From: Agriotes lineatus
Lineage: Eukaryota > Arthropoda > Insecta > Coleoptera > Elateridae
NCBI GenBank assembly: GCA_940337035.1
Contig: OW679197.1
Coordinates: 63,447,903-63,511,902 of the forward strand
Direction of reading: 5' to 3'
DNA length: 64,000 bases
Part shown: piece by piece, positions 42,210 through 54,229 of the stretch
Position numbering within the stretch: the first letter of the stretch is position 1
How the letters are laid out: each line of letters opens with the position of its first letter
Notes under the pieces: generated by a model
Seen by the model: the letters and a program-made list of their open reading frames with translations, nothing else
Told to the model about the DNA's origin: nothing
The model's database searches: none
Made by a program: the position numbers and the translations under genes

Positions 42210-42309
42210 TCCATGGACTATATACTCAATCGAGTAACGAGCTGCCTGTGACTTATACGACATTGTTATGAATTGTGCGTATTTGTTTGTGTGCGGTCTT
42301 GTTACTTTT

Positions 42310-42428
42310 TCTTATAGGCCAGTCTTTCTAGAAACGCTCCAAGCCGAGGTCAGCTGGTCATCCAGCTCATTAAAGATGTATTAAGGATTCGAATCTAGCA
42401 CTCTACCACTGTGCTACTCAGTAGCCAC
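42310..42428 (-). repeat. Possible tRNA-derived SINE head fragment
   Basis: The minus strand begins GTGGCTACTGAGTAGCACAG with TAGCACAGTGGTAGAGTGC (A-box-like) and GATTCGAATCC (B-box-like), but the boxes are only a few bases apart, so part of the head is deleted. No tail or target duplication was seen. Confidence 0.4.
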
Positions 42429-44214
42429 AATTTAAAGTTCATAGCAAGAGTTGTTTTACAACCTATCGAATTTGTTTCATGTTTAAGTATAAACAATCAT
42501 ATTGCTTCGTTTTTAATCATATTTAAGCTACTTGTACCGATACACTAAATACATTCATCGTTAGTGTGATGATTTGCTACAAATAATAAGAAAGGAAAAG
42601 TAGAAATATTTCAAGAGTCATAAAAAAATTGTGTCATGTAATACAATAAAAGCATTTTTTATAAACCGTGACAAGAGTAGAAGTACACAGATATTTGTAA
42701 TAGCTGATACAGTTACACACGTAAAAAAAAAAATCGAACCTAAGGTATAACTATAATTATTTGATCAGCATCGTGGTTAGTTTTATGAAAATTAAGGAAA
42801 ATAGTGTTTTTATTTATTTTATGTTTCCTATATTTATTTGTTACTGCAGTATACGAACTGTAGCTTTCAGTTTACCAGTCATTTTTTCCTTTTAATTACT
42901 TTGAGTGTACGAAGTTTAGAATTTCTAATTATTATTAATGCCTTATCTCTTTGTATTTATCAGCGTTAATTATAGGTACTGGTGACTCATGAGTGAAATC
43001 TGCAAAGCAGAAAAACAAATAACTTCTTATCGTGTCACAATTTCCAGCGATTTAAAGAATAATTTAGTGGTTGGTCTAAGCTCTAAGGCATCATTTCTGA
43101 TAAGCATTTTAATTCCGTAGTAACCGCTCAAAATGAACTTCGAAACTGATACAGTACGACTAAATGGAAAACTATCGACTATCCTCATGTTATCAAAACT
43201 AGTTAATTACCAAAGTCTACGATATTTAACATCCTAATTTTGTAATATTTTTGAAAGAGATGTTGTGATAAAGACTTTTATCGGCTAGAATAGTTTTATG
43301 CTCAGACATATGGCTAATAATAAAAATGCTTAAAATACGATTCCGGTATTCTGTAATTCTAAACGCATAATTTAATTTGGATTTAAGTATTTTCTAAACG
43401 ACATGGCAGCCTTAAAAGGAAGTAGCGTTAAATTACGACCATAATTAAGACGCTGTTATATGTTATGGTTTTGTTATCCTATTAGTTATAATGTAGCGTT
43501 CTAACGTATTTTCTATTTCAGCTTCCTCATTTCAACTACTGATTTTTTTAGATTTCTTGTCGTTTACTCGAGAAGTTACAAATTTAACTTAGTTACGGTG
43601 TTCGTTAGTCTACAGGAAATCTCATATTTATATAAATGCTGGACATTATGCTAGATTTTGGAGCAGAACTACACAAATTGAAGCAAATTACTACAATATC
43701 TGAATAATAACGACATAGAGCAGAAATCGTAATATAGCACAAAATTTAAAATAATTGGAATCACTGAAGGGTTTAATATCACCCACATATTTTTCTTATT
43801 GGGAAATTTGTATACTATTCGATTAATACAAGTTAGTCATCTAATATATTCACATAAATTCTAATGACCAGTAATTTTATGTGGATATTACGTTTTTGAT
43901 GATAATGATGGCTTTCCCTATACATGCTTAGACTGGCTTATTACTGTAAAAGGAAGCAACCTTCGTTTTATCTAAGATTTCTGTTCAAGCTACTAATATG
44001 AAATTACGAGCGTGTGATTTGTTGTTTAGCTATCAAACCTTCTAAGTAAGATTGCAGTTTAACTACAAAAATATACATTTAATACTATAATGTATCCTTA
44101 TAAAGTAGTAGCCGGAAAACAATTAGTTGCTGAACTCCAAGGATTCTCATTAGTTATTAGAAAAATTATCGAATAATGTAGCGATTTAAATTTTTAAGAA
44201 TTTACAGAGGCGTC
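42429..44214. other. 1.8-kb AT-rich stretch without recognisable gene
   Basis: No long frames, no repeats shared with the rest of the window that I could see, and no RNA-like structure. Confidence 0.4.
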
Positions 44215-44275
44215 TCTAGCTTACCCGCCGCCGGCGCCGGGGTGAAAAGTCTCATGTGCCGCCCCCAATTAGTAA
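44215..44275 (+). repeat. Orphan hAT-like terminus
   Basis: CAGAGGCGTCTCTAGCTTAC is a plausible hAT terminal repeat (CAG-G-GCG type) followed by the GC-rich CCGCCGCCGGCGCCGGGGTG, as in the G-rich subterminal part of the 17818 element. No partner end or 8-bp duplicate was found, so the element is truncated or decayed. Confidence 0.4.
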
Positions 44276-46145
44276 GTGGTTAGATGGTTAGTTAAAGAAG
44301 GTGACTGATTTGAGTTAAGTGAAGCTCAATAGAGAGATATTCTTAATATAAGGCAAACATTTTTTATTTATAATTAGTTTCAAAATCTAATAACATCATA
44401 TTAATTACCATGTTGAAAGTAACACTTGTTACTCTTCCACAACCAAGATTACCTTTTTTTTATTTTCTTATTGCAAATTCTTTTGCAATATCATTTACAC
44501 AGTGTGATCCAAAGTCAGTTTCATCAAAGAGGACCAAAAAAAGATATCAAATTGGGAAAATTTATAAAAGACTTGCCTGTTTAATTGAAAGTCATTAATA
44601 GAATTTAAATAAGATGCAAACTAAGATGAAAGGTATAGTATTTGAGTATTCTTAGATGGTTTTATAAGGAATAAGATAAATACAAGCTCATGTATCATGT
44701 GACAAATATAAGTTCTATTGAAAGAAAATAACAAAGTAACTTAGCATAGAAAGAAAATTTTCTTATGATTATTGAGAAAATAACAGATTAAAAAACAACA
44801 TGTAATTTGGTATTTTTGGTGAAAATAAATAGAAATTTAGCCCTGTTTATTTAAAATGTATATCGATTAGATAAAAGGGTTATACTTAAATCTAAGAGGT
44901 GAAAGCAAGTGAAATATTAAAAGAAGAATATAATAGTTACTCAAGAGAAGTTGGACTATGGTTTAACTAGATACTAACAAGAATAATAAGAATTGGATGT
45001 AGTTGAGTTAATTTTATACTACAATTTATAAGAAGTTACGTTAATTGGAGGGTCACTCATTGCTGGAATTCTTGTGGGATTGCTGAGGACGTAAGGACCA
45101 ATTGACAGATATTGAAGGAAGAACTACTGGATGTCGGAGAGTCTGTTGGCTGCTGACGGCGTGAATGGATGGAGTAGGAACTAAGGAATGAGAAGATTAA
45201 TTGACACTCATATGTGGAAGCACACTTACCGTGAAGACGTTTGAAAAAGGGAAGTTGCAGGAGTAACAGAGGCGTAGGTGTAGGAAAGGAACCATTTCTA
45301 CAATCATCCTAAGGTTTTGCAAGTTGGTGGCTGATTGTTCGTGGACAGTGCGTCGTGGCTGAACTGTGTGGGGGTCCGAGTAGGAGATGTAAGGAAGAGT
45401 GGCGTCTTAAGGTGATTTGCAGTTGTTAAGAGTGAAAAGAACCCAGGTGGGTTTATAATTACTTAGTTATATTAAAGCAATCTGAAATAAAAGACAATTA
45501 AAGAAGTATATTGAACTATAATTAAATACTTATCATATAATATTGAGTCACAAAGAGTTGGAAAGGATTTATATTTGTCATATTTGATTGAAAGTGTCGT
45601 GGAGCACTTTTTGAAGTAAAAGGTGACAGTGCATGCCATTAATCAATTTAAATTTATAATCCAAAATAAAATAGCAACTAAGAAGCAACTAGATTAATGA
45701 ACTACCCCTGATAAGAGTCTCAAAGCGATACCGGCATTATTATTAAAATAGAATTTTAAAGTTTCAATTAAAAAAAATCAATTTATAAGAATATCATTTG
45801 AGCTATCACTACAATATATATAAGCTATTATGTATAGTATTGATTGAAGAAATGTATAATAATTTCAATTAATACGTACAATTATCACTTTATGTCAGCT
45901 TAATTTGACAGCATCAAATACGGTAGGTACATACTAGAAATGCACTTTAAGGATGATCAAACAATCAATGGTGTATGGGCGATATTAAGTAGTTCAAATG
46001 TTTCAAATACAAGCAGAAATATACGTAATTTCTTCCTAGGTATCTTTTATTAATCTTATTTTCGATCACACGATGTCAATGTCACTGTCGTTTCAAATGC
46101 TAATTTACTAGTATATTTTGTGTCACACTTGATCTTAAGTATTTT
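44276..46145. other. Stretch without recognisable gene, partly purine-rich
   Basis: From about 44600 to 45480 the plus strand is purine-rich with many GAAG and GGAAG runs. Near 45050-45450 it is less AT-rich. No open frame or family motif was found. It could be untranslated retroelement sequence or a non-coding transcript region; nothing here decides it. Confidence 0.35.
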
Positions 46146-46263
46146 TACTTCCTTTTACTATAAAGGAAGTATTGGATTCACCCCAAAAATTCGAAATTGA
46201 GTTTTCAACAGATCTTCACGTTTTAGAGTCCCCTGATCCCAAAAAACATATTTTTTTTCATTG

Positions 46264-46297
<34 letters not shown>

Positions 46298-46826
46298 GTG
46301 TGTGTCTGTCTGTCTGTGAACAGAATATCTCAAAAACGAAAAGAGGTATGGCGTTGAAACTTCATATATAAGTTTTGTGTACTATGTAGATGAGACAGCA
46401 AGCTTTTAAAGAAAATCGCATAACCGGAAGTAGGTGTTTACTCTTGAGATTTTTCAATTTTTTTCGATTTTTTCAAAAACGGCTCTAACGATTTTTTTTA
46501 AACTTTACATTTTTACTACATTTTTAATGTGTATTGATGTAAAATAGGTGATTTTCCAGTTGAATACTTCTAAAGTGGGTTTCTTTTGTTTTTTTTTCTA
46601 TTTTTTTTATTAACTCCTATTTTAAATAAAACACCCGGTACATTATTACATTTTTGAATTCACCTTAAAATTCTAGAGAAAATTTGTCTCTTCAACTAAC
46701 GCTCTATTTTGTACCGTTTTTGTAGTATTTGTAATTTTTGACAAATGGCTAAAAATTCAAAATGAAATTTTTTACCAATTATAAGAACACTGTAAAAGGA
46801 AGTTGTGTGAGTGTATCACACCAGAT
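46146..46826 (+). repeat. Dispersed repeat R3 with (CTGT)n microsatellite, longest copy
   Basis: It starts with a hairpin ACTTCCTTTTACTATAAAGG then AAGT, continues to a (TCTG)n/(TGTC)n tract at 46263-46317 and then GAACAGAATATCTCAAAAAC, AAAGAGGTATGGCGTTGAAA, CAAAAACGGCTCTAACGATT and TTCTAGAGAAAATTTGTCTC. It ends AAAAGGAAGTTGTGTGAGTG then TATCACACC, a terminal hairpin. The copy at 23477-23960 is similar over about 480 bp. There is no coding capacity. The class is unknown. Confidence 0.8.
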
Positions 46827-47639
46827 TTTTTTTATAATTTTTAACTTAGAGAATTATTTTCTATCCTGAACAACACTGACGGGTAATTTTAAATAAATAC
46901 GTAAAGCAATTGATACATTTAGGAATGTACTAATTAACTTATTTTCAAACAAATATGAGAGGCCGATATTGAATCTGAATATGCAACGACTAACTCGAGG
47001 GAAAGGTAACTTATCTTCGAAAAGAACATATCTAAACTTTTAGTTCCCTCCTATGTTCCCCCGATCGCTTAATCTAACGAATAATTAAATCGCTCAAATG
47101 GTAACAACAGACAATATAAACAATGAAATCCAAAGTTCGAAATAACGTATAATAGGGGGATAAAATCAATCGTAATTACTGGCATCAGCAATTAATAAAT
47201 ATACCTCTTAATTACTATAGTATTATATAATTATATCACAAATCATGCAACGTGACAGTGTGTGTGTGGCAAAACGTAAACGCAGCCTCGCTGAGTAAAC
47301 CTTTATTAGAATTATGAACTGGTTTAGATAATATTGCTAATCAAGTAGCCAAATCAAATAATTTAAAAGCAGCCTACTTGCTGATTTAATGTTAACGCTA
47401 CAACGTTCCACACTTGGAAATGTAATTTTCCTAGTCTACAAATTTAATTCGGGCGATATTTTGGGGAACACCGGTAAAAGGGGTATGTTACTTATTCCAG
47501 GACAAAACATTCGGCTCTAGATGGCGTCAAAATAGGCCTAAATTATTACACACACAAAAAATACAGATCTGGATACTGGTAAAGCCATAAAAAGATTTTC
47601 AACACACCGTAATTCAGTTTGTAATAAAATTCAAGGCGA
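46827..47639. other. AT-rich stretch without recognisable gene
   Basis: Nothing supported between R3 and the truncated 5' edge of LINE copy D. Confidence 0.35.
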
Positions 47640-47641
47640 CG

Positions 47642-48088
47642 AAGAAGGAAGAATTCTTTGGAAAATTAAACAAAATAATAACAGACCTAGGACAAACAAG
47701 AGAAATAATATTAGCTGGCAACTTTAATGCGAGAACAGGTAAAAAGAGTAATCATTCCGTAGTGGGAGCACATGGAGAAGAAACGATAAACAACAATGGA
47801 AGAAAATTGATAGATCTATGTGAACAAAATTCACTTCGTATTACCAATGGATACTTCAGACACAAAGAAATACATAAATTTACCTGGACACAGAAACAAC
47901 GAAATCTACAATCGATAATTGATTACTTTATTATCAGACAAAAAACATCTATCAAAATAATGGACGTACGAGCATATCGAGGCCCGTCGTGTGGAAGCGA
48001 CCATTATTTGGTGAGAGCTAAAATTATGATACCTTGGAAAAATAACAAGAAAGGAAAAGGAACAAACAAGAGTCATATGACAAAATAG
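47642..48088 (+). pseudogene. RTE-like endonuclease C-terminal half, copy D
   Basis: The frame reads KKEEFFGKLNKIITDLGQTR, then EIILAGNFNARTGKKSN, where the catalytic Asp of GDFN is replaced by Asn. IHKFTWTQKQRNLQSIIDYF and SCGSDHYLVRAKIM (SDH kept) follow, ending at TAG 48086. The N-terminal half (TWN and ETK motifs) is missing because of 5' truncation. This copy could not cut DNA. Confidence 0.85.
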
Positions 48089-48129
48089 AATATCCCCGAT
48101 ACAATCTAAAAAGTTTTGACCACCCTAGC

Positions 48130-50558
48130 GTGATTTATCTGTATCAAAAACGACTTGATGAGAAATTAAACGAAACTACATATAATACAGTAGAAGAACT
48201 CTATAAACATGTAACTGACAATATACATCAGACTGCTAAAGAAACGCTAGGCGAAAGTGAAAACAGACCAACAAACAAGAACTGTATGTGGTCTGAAAAA
48301 ATAGAAGAACAGACGAAGAAGAAGAAAATAGCTTATTTACGATGGTTAAATACAAAGAATGACAAACATAGAAAAGAATATAGAGAGATTCAAAAAGGAA
48401 CACGAAGGATAATAGGGAAAGAGAGAGAAAAGATGTGGGAAAATAAATGTTCTGAGATAGACACATATATAGGAGGCAAACGTTTTACAGAGATATGGAA
48501 GTTTCTTAAGAATATAAAAGCACCAGTAAGAGAAAAAGTTAAAATAAACACAATTACCTTAGAATCTTGGACCCAATATTTTACAAACCTTTTTAAAGAT
48601 GAACGTCAAGCTTTTATACCAAATACGAAAACTCATACCACACCAATGAATATCGAAGGTGAACCTGTAACAGTAACACCAGAACAAGTCCAAACTAAGG
48701 TAAAACAATTAAAAAATGGAAAGTCACCAGGTCCTGGAGAAATCCCAGCAGAATTAATAAAACATGGATCAGACAAGCTATATCGCACGATAGCCAAACT
48801 ATTTACAATGTGCATTAATGGTCACAAGGTTCCGGATGAATGGAGGTTAGCTTATATAACACCACTGTTTAAAAAGGGTGACCGAACCAAGTGTAATAAC
48901 TATCGAGATTTATCGGTTACCAGTACGTTCAGTCGATTTTATGGACGAGTTGTGAGAGACCTAATCGAAGAAGAATATATCGATAAAGAATCGAAACATC
49001 AGAGAGGATTCAGAGCCGGCAGATCATGCACTGATAATACTTTCTGCATAAAACAAATAATAGAGAAAGAACTAACCTATGGAAGAGAAGTGCATTTATT
49101 ATTCGTCGATTTATCAAAGGCATACGACACAGTACCGATTACAAAACTATGGGAAGCATTAACAGACACACAAATCAACCACACACTTATAAGGGCAGTT
49201 CAAGACTTATACAACACCTGCATATCAAAAGTGAAAATAGACAACAAGTTCTCACAAGGATTTGCAATAGAAAAGGGACTACGACAAGGTTGTTGTATAT
49301 CACCTACCCTCTTTAAAATATACCGGGCGTCCGTTCTCAAAGTCGAACATAGGCGATTAACATTGTATTGAACGTTTTTGCCGATTCCTGCTCGCCAATT
49401 CAACTTACAGGGAAGGTAATGGTATCAATGGAAATATAAAATTATTACGCATCAAATCATATCAATAATAATATTCAAGATGAGATTTTTATTTCAAAAT
49501 ACTAATTTAAAACTTGGAAATTATTAAATATGCCATGCCTTGCTTTTCAAGTTCGATAGCATTTGTCAAAAAAATTGGTAATTAGTTGGCATAAATCAGG
49601 TATTTTTTGTCAACGTCTGTTAAAGTTATCCACAGAAAAATTAATTATTTCAGTGAAGAACGAGTGAATTCACTAATGTCAATTGCCTATGTTCGACTTT
49701 GAGACTGGACACACGGTATATGGAACACGCATTAAAAGCCTGGAAGAAGAAATGTGGAATGATGGGATATGAAATTAAAAACAATACAACATTGTTCACT
49801 CTACAATTTGCAGGCCAGGTAGTAATCGGGCAATCTAAAGATGACATAGAATACATGACCATGAAACTACTAGAAGAGTACCGACAATGGGGACTGGAGA
49901 TGAATGTTTCCAAAACGAAATATATGGGCGTTGGAGTAAAATTAGGAGAACTAACACTCGAGAACGGTACACCGAAGAAGTGGATCAATACAAATATCTA
50001 GGAGTAACAGTTACGAATGAAGGCAAAGATGCAACAGAAATTCAAAACAGAATTACACAAAGTCGGAAAGTTATAGGTGCCCTGAATGGTATATTATGGT
50101 CAAAAAATACAAAAAAGAAGAACAAGCTGAGAATATATAATTCCATGATAAAAAGTGTACTAACATACGGCAGTGAAATATGGACAATGACGGAGAACGA
50201 TAAAAAGAAAATTTTAGCCACTGAAATGGATGCCATAAGGAGATCAGCGAGGATCTCAAAACTAGAACATAAAACAAACGAATACATCTGACAATTAATG
50301 GAAATAGAAAAAAACGTCGTAGAAGAAATGGAAGAAAAACAGTTAGAATGGTATGGACATGTCCAGAGGATGGAAGAAATAAGACTGCCGAAACAAGTAC
50401 TTGAATGGACACCACACGGAAGAAGAAAAAGAGGGAGACCGAGGAAGACTTGGAGTCAAGGGATTCAAAAATCCATGAGTGAGAGACATCTGAATGAAGG
50501 AGAATGGAATGAGAGAAGACAGTGGAGATTGGGAATCGCAAGGCGTAAAACGCCATAA
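48130..50558 (+). pseudogene. RTE-like linker and reverse transcriptase, copy D, split by MITE
   Basis: Frame 48130-49322 carries CMWSEKIEEQTKKKKIAYLR, KNGKSPGPGEIPAELIKHG, YITPLFKKGDRTKCNNYRDL, GFRAGRSCTDNTFCIKQ, HLLFVDLSKAYDTVPITKLW (first catalytic Asp) and KGLRQGCCISPTLFKIY, where the MITE cuts in. After 49717 it resumes MEHALKAWKKKCGMMGYEI, TLFTLQFAGQVVIGQSKDD (the FADD motif reads FAGQ, both catalytic Asp lost), WGLEMNVSKTKYMGVGVKL, a frameshift near 49990, YKYLGVTVTNEGKDATEIQ, then EWYGHVQRMEEIRLPKQVLE and GRRKRGRPRKTWSQG. It is inactive on two counts. Confidence 0.9.
49323..49716. mobile_element. 394-bp MITE inserted in the RT of copy D
   Basis: CCGGGCGTCCGTTCTCAAAG (from 49323) and, read inward from 49716, CCGTGTGTCCAGTCTCAAAG are terminal repeats that go on to pair through TCGAACATAGGC. 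TATA flanks both ends (49319-49322 and 49717-49720). Removing it restores the RT frame order (LFKIY to the MEHALKAW region). There is no coding capacity. Confidence 0.9.
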
Positions 50559-50576
50559 CGCGAATTTATATATATA

Positions 50577-51421
50577 CCGGGTGCTGACTTGCGCGACGCA
50601 CCATAGGAATTTGCATAGTAAATTCTTTATGTTCGATTATTCGCTCCCCTAATTATTTTAGAGCTAAAGTGTAAATAAATTTTTTGTAGAGAAAAAAATA
50701 CTGCATCCATTCATACTGTTGCTAACAATTTTTGATTTTCCAGAACCGAAGGAATGCAAAAAATCAAACTAGCATTTTTACAAGAATCAGTGATGCCATG
50801 GAATTATTGAAACAAGCCAATGCCAACGCAAGTGCGTGCGGGGCGATCATCCAGTCACTGCCGTCAAAAGATTGAATTTATTGTCGTTTTTCTCGTTTTG
50901 GTGTAAGTTCTGAACCTCATTATTACACCTACAATTATTTAATAACGTGCCTGTGGTCTTAAACTTAAAATAAATCAGTCTTTTAATGGTTGTACTGTTT
51001 GGAATTTGCCGATACGGATAATTTACAATAAACAAGGAGCCTTGTTAACGAACGTCCACCATACTCGTAAAACCATTTTTATTATAGACAAGGTCTAGGT
51101 ACCTTAGTGACATTAAGCAGAACATAATTAATAATGAAACATCAATGACAAACAAACAAACAACACATATTGTCGCTCCGCACTTGTTTCAATAATTCCA
51201 TGGCATCACTGATTTTTGTAAAAATGCTAGTTTGTTTTTTGCATTTATTCAGTTCCGGAAAATGAAAAATTGTTAGCAACAGTATAAATGGGTGCAGTAT
51301 TTTTGTCTCTACAAAAAATGTATTTACACTTAAGCTCTAAAATAATTAGGCGAGCAAATAATTGAACATAAAGAATTTACTATGCAAATTCCTATAGTGC
51401 GTCGCGCAAGTCAGCACCCGG
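50577..51421. mobile_element. 845-bp foldback transposon ending CCGGGTGCTGAC
   Basis: CCGGGTGCTGACTTGCGCGA (50577) is mirrored by TCGCGCAAGTCAGCACCCGG (to 51421). Pairing continues for about 250 bp, including ACTGCATCCATTCATACTG and CAGTGATGCCATGGAATTAT. TATA flanks both ends (50573-50576 and 51422-51425). The unpaired centre (about 50830-51170) contains no long frame. The terminal CCGGG and TATA duplication match the MITE at 49323. Confidence 0.9.
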
Positions 51422-51434
51422 TATATAAAATTCA

Positions 51435-52113
51435 ATGCAATTGCAACCACCAAAAACTGGGTGCCCTATGCAGAGAGGAAATGGTTGCCTCCTGAAGTAC
51501 AAAGAGGATCACTTATACAGTATTAAGCGGATGCCTCTTGCGACGTTCCCTCCAGTCCATCTACCAGCGCGTGTATCAACAGGGAGTCAAGGCAAGATTG
51601 ACCTCTCACGCAACAGTTTTCGTCCCAAAGGGGAGGTGCGACAGACCGCTCCAGGAAGCATTTAGAGCAAATCTGTTAACCCCTACAGTGAAAGCAGAAT
51701 ATCTGCCCTTTCGTTCACACAACACCAAACATGTGCTTTCTAGGTTACTTCATTATCACAGTTTTGGGTCAAAATACGCATTGATCAATGGTTCAGCAAA
51801 TCCCTGACATCTCCACATATTGCCAAGCTCATACTCCAAGGCATAGGGAGTGTTATATCGGCTGATGGCTTCAGATACACAAGGAAGACAAACATTATTT
51901 ACCTGTTCAAAATTCGACCGCCACAATTCACTTGTTCCGGAAATAACCCAAAACTTCTCTCGCTATCTAGCGACGAATTACTGCATTTGGCTGGAAGATT
52001 GCCTTTTGCACAGAACTGCACTTAGCAGAATACTGTATTCGGTTGGTATAACAGTTTGTCAACATAACTATAAACCGTTCAATAGTTATTTGCCAGATAG
52101 GAGGCCATGTTAG
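51435..52113 (+). other. Less AT-rich stretch with overlapping unrecognised frames
   Basis: Frames 51435-51665, 51538-51807 and 51850-52113 (plus) have ordinary amino-acid composition (for example QSIYQRVYQQGVKARLTSHA) but no motif that I recognise, and the frames overlap. The composition differs from the AT-rich surroundings. It may be part of an unidentified transposon, or a host gene piece. Confidence 0.3.
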
Positions 52114-52439
52114 GGTGATGAATTTCACCCTGTAAATATGCTGTCAGTCATTAACAAAAGTTAGGTTATGCTCATTTTATATAAAATGATAATTTTATGT
52201 TAATGTACAAAACGTGGTTGCCAGATTTGGTTTTGGATTTTGTGCCACTTTTAGTATTGGTTAAGATAAATTTCATGAAAGACAAATTGCTGATTCTGAA
52301 TACGTTTCATACTCTGTTGAGTAGGCATAATGGTATAATGAAAGTCGTTTTTTTATTGTAATTTTAAATTGTATACAAAAATATTTAAATATTACAATTT
52401 ATGTATTTTTTCAGTATAAATAAAGCTTTTACAAGCCAC

Positions 52440-53048
52440 TTTAGGCCAATTGCATAACAATGTGTCTCCATTGTCCCTTATTGATGATTTTATTTCTCCA
52501 GTCTTCTATTCCTTTCCTTGCTACGTCTTCCATTACTGCCTCCTTCCACCTATTCGTTGGTCGCTTCTTCTTCTAGTTTCTTGCGCTCTGCCTTCCAATA
52601 CTATCTTAGTAGCTCTTCCATCTGGCATTCTCCATATATGCCCAAACCATCTTAACCTTCGAGCTTTAATGAAGTCTACTATATTTGGCTCTCCATACTT
52701 CTTTTGTACCTCTTCGTTTGTAAGTCTTCTCCAACCATCATCCGTCCGAGTCCCTCCAAATATTTTTCTCCGCATTTTTCTCTCCCACCTACTTATCGTA
52801 TCTTGGTCTGCCACATTCATCGTCCATGTTTCACATGCGTACGTAGCTGTGGGTCGAATTACAGTCTTATAAGTCGTAGTTTTGCATTTCGCGACATTTG
52901 TCTTAAGGACATTATACTATTTAACGCGCCCGGACATCTCGATGCTTTTATTAACCTTGATTTAATTCCTTGTGTGTAATTTAAGTTTTCAGAGATTAAT
53001 GTTCCTAAGAAAGTAAACTCCTTAACTCGTTCTATTCTCAAATCTTAA
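52440..53048 (-). pseudogene. Non-LTR RT C-terminal remnant
   Basis: Minus-strand frames give MRIERVKEFTFLGTLISENL (the V..F.YLG..I thumb motif) then, after a shift, ISRWERKMRRKIFGGTRTDD, WRRLTNEEVQKKYGEPNIVD and RRLRWFGHIWRMPDGRATKI. These are the thumb and C-terminal region of insect RTE-like LINE proteins (R.RWFGH..RM). The catalytic palm is absent. The 3' end lies near 52440. Confidence 0.8.
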
Positions 53049-53089
53049 TATTACGCCATTATTATTGATTTCTTTATTTTTTCCATTAG

Positions 53090-53392
53090 GTACTTCTTTG
53101 TTAAAGCTGCTGAATATTGTCCAGTGGAAGTTGAAGAATGGATTTTTTTTAAATATGGCCACAGAAGAAAATCGCAGGGAGTTAAGTTACAAGACCTCGG
53201 GGGCCACACTGTAGACATGTTTTGACTAATAACTCTGTTTTTGTAAAACTCTTTAAGTAAATTTATGCCCCATCTTATTGAAAGTACGTAACCCGTTTGT
53301 AATTCATTGTCACGTAACTCTTCAAAAAACGGCGACAAAATTTCAGTATGATATGGTTGTGCATTTAGAAAACCTAAAATTTGAACTATTAA
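53090..53392 (-). pseudogene. Mariner-type transposase C-terminal fragment
   Basis: The minus frame 53422-53051 contains YKNRVISQNMSTVWPPRSCN and LTPCDFLLWPYLKKI, the third-catalytic-Asp region (WPPRSCDLTPLDFFLWG) of DD41D-type transposases. It is preceded by a shortened, frame-damaged middle. The usual C-terminal tail is missing. It borders the RT remnant at 53048. Confidence 0.7.
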
Positions 53393-53429
53393 AATAAAAT
53401 TTAATCGTTTTACTGCACTCAATTACCTT

Positions 53430-54190
53430 ATCATTTTTAGGTCATGGGCCAAAAGGTTTAATTTCAAAATTGTTCCGCCCCAAAAAAAAAATCTAATAGT
53501 TCTTTCAGATATCTAAAACAGTACAAAGCCGAAAATTAAAGCAACAATTAAGTTTTATGCATAAATACTTGCATCCCAAAAGTCACTAAGCCGAGCAAAG
53601 ATTTCAGTTTCACTGAGGTCGGGCCTGTCAGCTTTATAATGCCTGTAAGCCTTTGTAATTTGTAGTTTTGTGTCACCTTTAATGACTTTTGGCATATTTA
53701 CTTTAGTACTACAATTTGTTTGACAGATAGATATCCATGACGGCGATGTCCATACATATTATGCCTAGTGGCAAACAAAGTATCAAAGGACTGGCAACAT
53801 TGCATGTTTAACCTCTAAATGTCAAATTAGACACTTTCGTGAGCCTCCTGTACATAACAGCTGCTTCTGACAAAGTGTCAGAAAGAGTTTCTAGGGAGTT
53901 TTAGTTTTATTAAACATAAAAACAAAATTCCATGTCTACCTACTTGGCAAATAACTATTGAACGGTTTATATGTATGCTGACTGTAACTTGGGGTAATAA
54001 AGAACAGTACAACTTGCACAGGCTTTGAGTACACAACCAGCGCTGACACAACAGTGATACTTAAAACAACACATTGGCGTGTGGAATATAAACAAAACGT
54101 CATTTTGATATTTATTTATTTATACATTTTATGAAATAAAAAATTCCTGAAAATTGTTTCTACTGTAGATTGTAGAACATAATGCATTTA
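53430..54190. other. Stretch without recognisable gene
   Basis: GTGAGCCTCCTGTACATAAC at about 53839 resembles a mariner-type terminus. GGCAAATAACTATTGAACGG at about 53947 is the inverse of CCGTTCAATAGTTATTTGCC near 52075, so the two may delimit or belong to one inverted repeat. Nothing coding was recognised. Confidence 0.35.
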
Positions 54191-54229
54191 TTGTAATGGC
54201 ATATTTCCGAACTGGCGTAAGAAATGAAA

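Larger units (their letters stand above)
47640..50572 (+). mobile_element. RTE-like LINE, copy D (plus), 5'-truncated, interrupted by a MITE
   Basis: It starts inside the endonuclease at about 47640 (5' truncation) and runs through linker and RT to the 3' end near 50572. It is interrupted at 49323-49716 by a TIR element. It is closely related in motif order to copy B at 14.5 kb. The 845-bp foldback at 50577 begins within a few bases of its 3' end. Confidence 0.9.

Noticed and set aside
45285..45300. CAGAGGCGTAGG as the partner end of the hAT-like terminus at 44215
   Set aside because: It is in the same orientation as the first end, so it cannot be a terminal inverted repeat; no 8-bp duplicate.
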